From NCBI GenBank assembly GCA_030765055.1, contig CM060953.1, positions 185,326,768 to 185,390,767 on the forward strand: a DNA stretch of 64,000 bases, written 5' to 3'. The stretch's first letter is position 1. Each line of letters starts with the position of its first letter. The translations under genes and the position numbers were made by a program. This document shows positions 63,984 to 64,000 of this stretch, in pieces. Source of the DNA: Mantis religiosa. Its lineage: Eukaryota > Arthropoda > Insecta > Mantodea > Mantidae. The notes under the pieces were generated by a model. It worked only from the letters and a program-made list of their open reading frames with translations. It had not been told where the DNA came from and ran no database searches.

Positions 63984-64000
63984 TCCAACCAATAATGATG

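Noticed and set aside
45134..64000. Missing first C2 domain exon of Mctp
   Set aside because: I looked on the minus strand for a C2 loop (SDPY-like) with flanking splice sites and found none that I could support.
1..64000. Endogenous viral elements or LTR-element internal regions
   Set aside because: No gag, protease, integrase, envelope or other viral coding motifs were recognised; only solo LTRs remain.

Overview
The window is eukaryotic, intron-rich and AT-rich, and it is crowded with transposable elements. It looks like a large arthropod genome. The host protein is closest to animal MCTP, and the repeats (Penelope-like elements, mariner, Tc1, DUF4817-type DNA elements, several tRNA-derived SINEs) are typical of insects with big genomes. 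A cockroach, termite or related polyneopteran insect is my guess from the repeat style only. There are no prokaryotic operons, CRISPR arrays or rRNA genes.

One host gene can be read with confidence. It is a multiple C2 domain and transmembrane region protein (Mctp) on the minus strand. Seven internal exons (44985-45133, 28013-28168, 25080-25266, 11163-11359, 8191-8404, 6650-6795, 2712-2841) have consensus AG/GT splice sites and join in one frame to give 393 codons. They cover the second C2 domain, the third C2 domain, the linker and the first membrane segment. The 5' exons (first C2 domain) must lie beyond 45133, probably outside the window, and the last exon lies to the left of base 1. Almost everything from 1 to about 45 kb is therefore Mctp intron filled with transposons.

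Penelope-like elements (PLEs; YxDD reverse transcriptase plus GIY-YIG nuclease) are the main colonisers. The best copy is at 31305-33816 on the minus strand, with a nearly identical inverted partner at 33851-35114. At least four PLE families are present, and each copy that keeps its 3' end carries a hammerhead-ribozyme-like motif: CTGANGA, a helix II hairpin, GAAA, then a very short helix III with the expected cleavage triplet and a helix I that covaries between families. I found about 16 copies. Many PLEs sit as inverted head-to-head pairs with their ribozyme-bearing 3' ends facing outward.

Other mobile elements: four mariner derivatives (446-1989, 14604-15525, and two sister deletion derivatives at 16684-17356 and 39365-40047), a foldback mariner with an in-frame triplication (55674-56744), a nearly intact GC-rich Tc1 element (26042-27440), DUF4817-type elements (8751-9505, 21680-24761, 30500-30991, 45476-46655), two hAT remnants, several non-LTR retrotransposon fragments, three solo LTRs with 4-bp target duplications, and at least five SINE-like families. 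One of these, here called the D repeat, forms large palindromes with tRNA-like ends. The order of nesting can be read in several places because uninterrupted paralogs in the same window show the empty sites.

From about 57 kb to 63.7 kb the sequence is mostly unique, with no gene that I can recognise.
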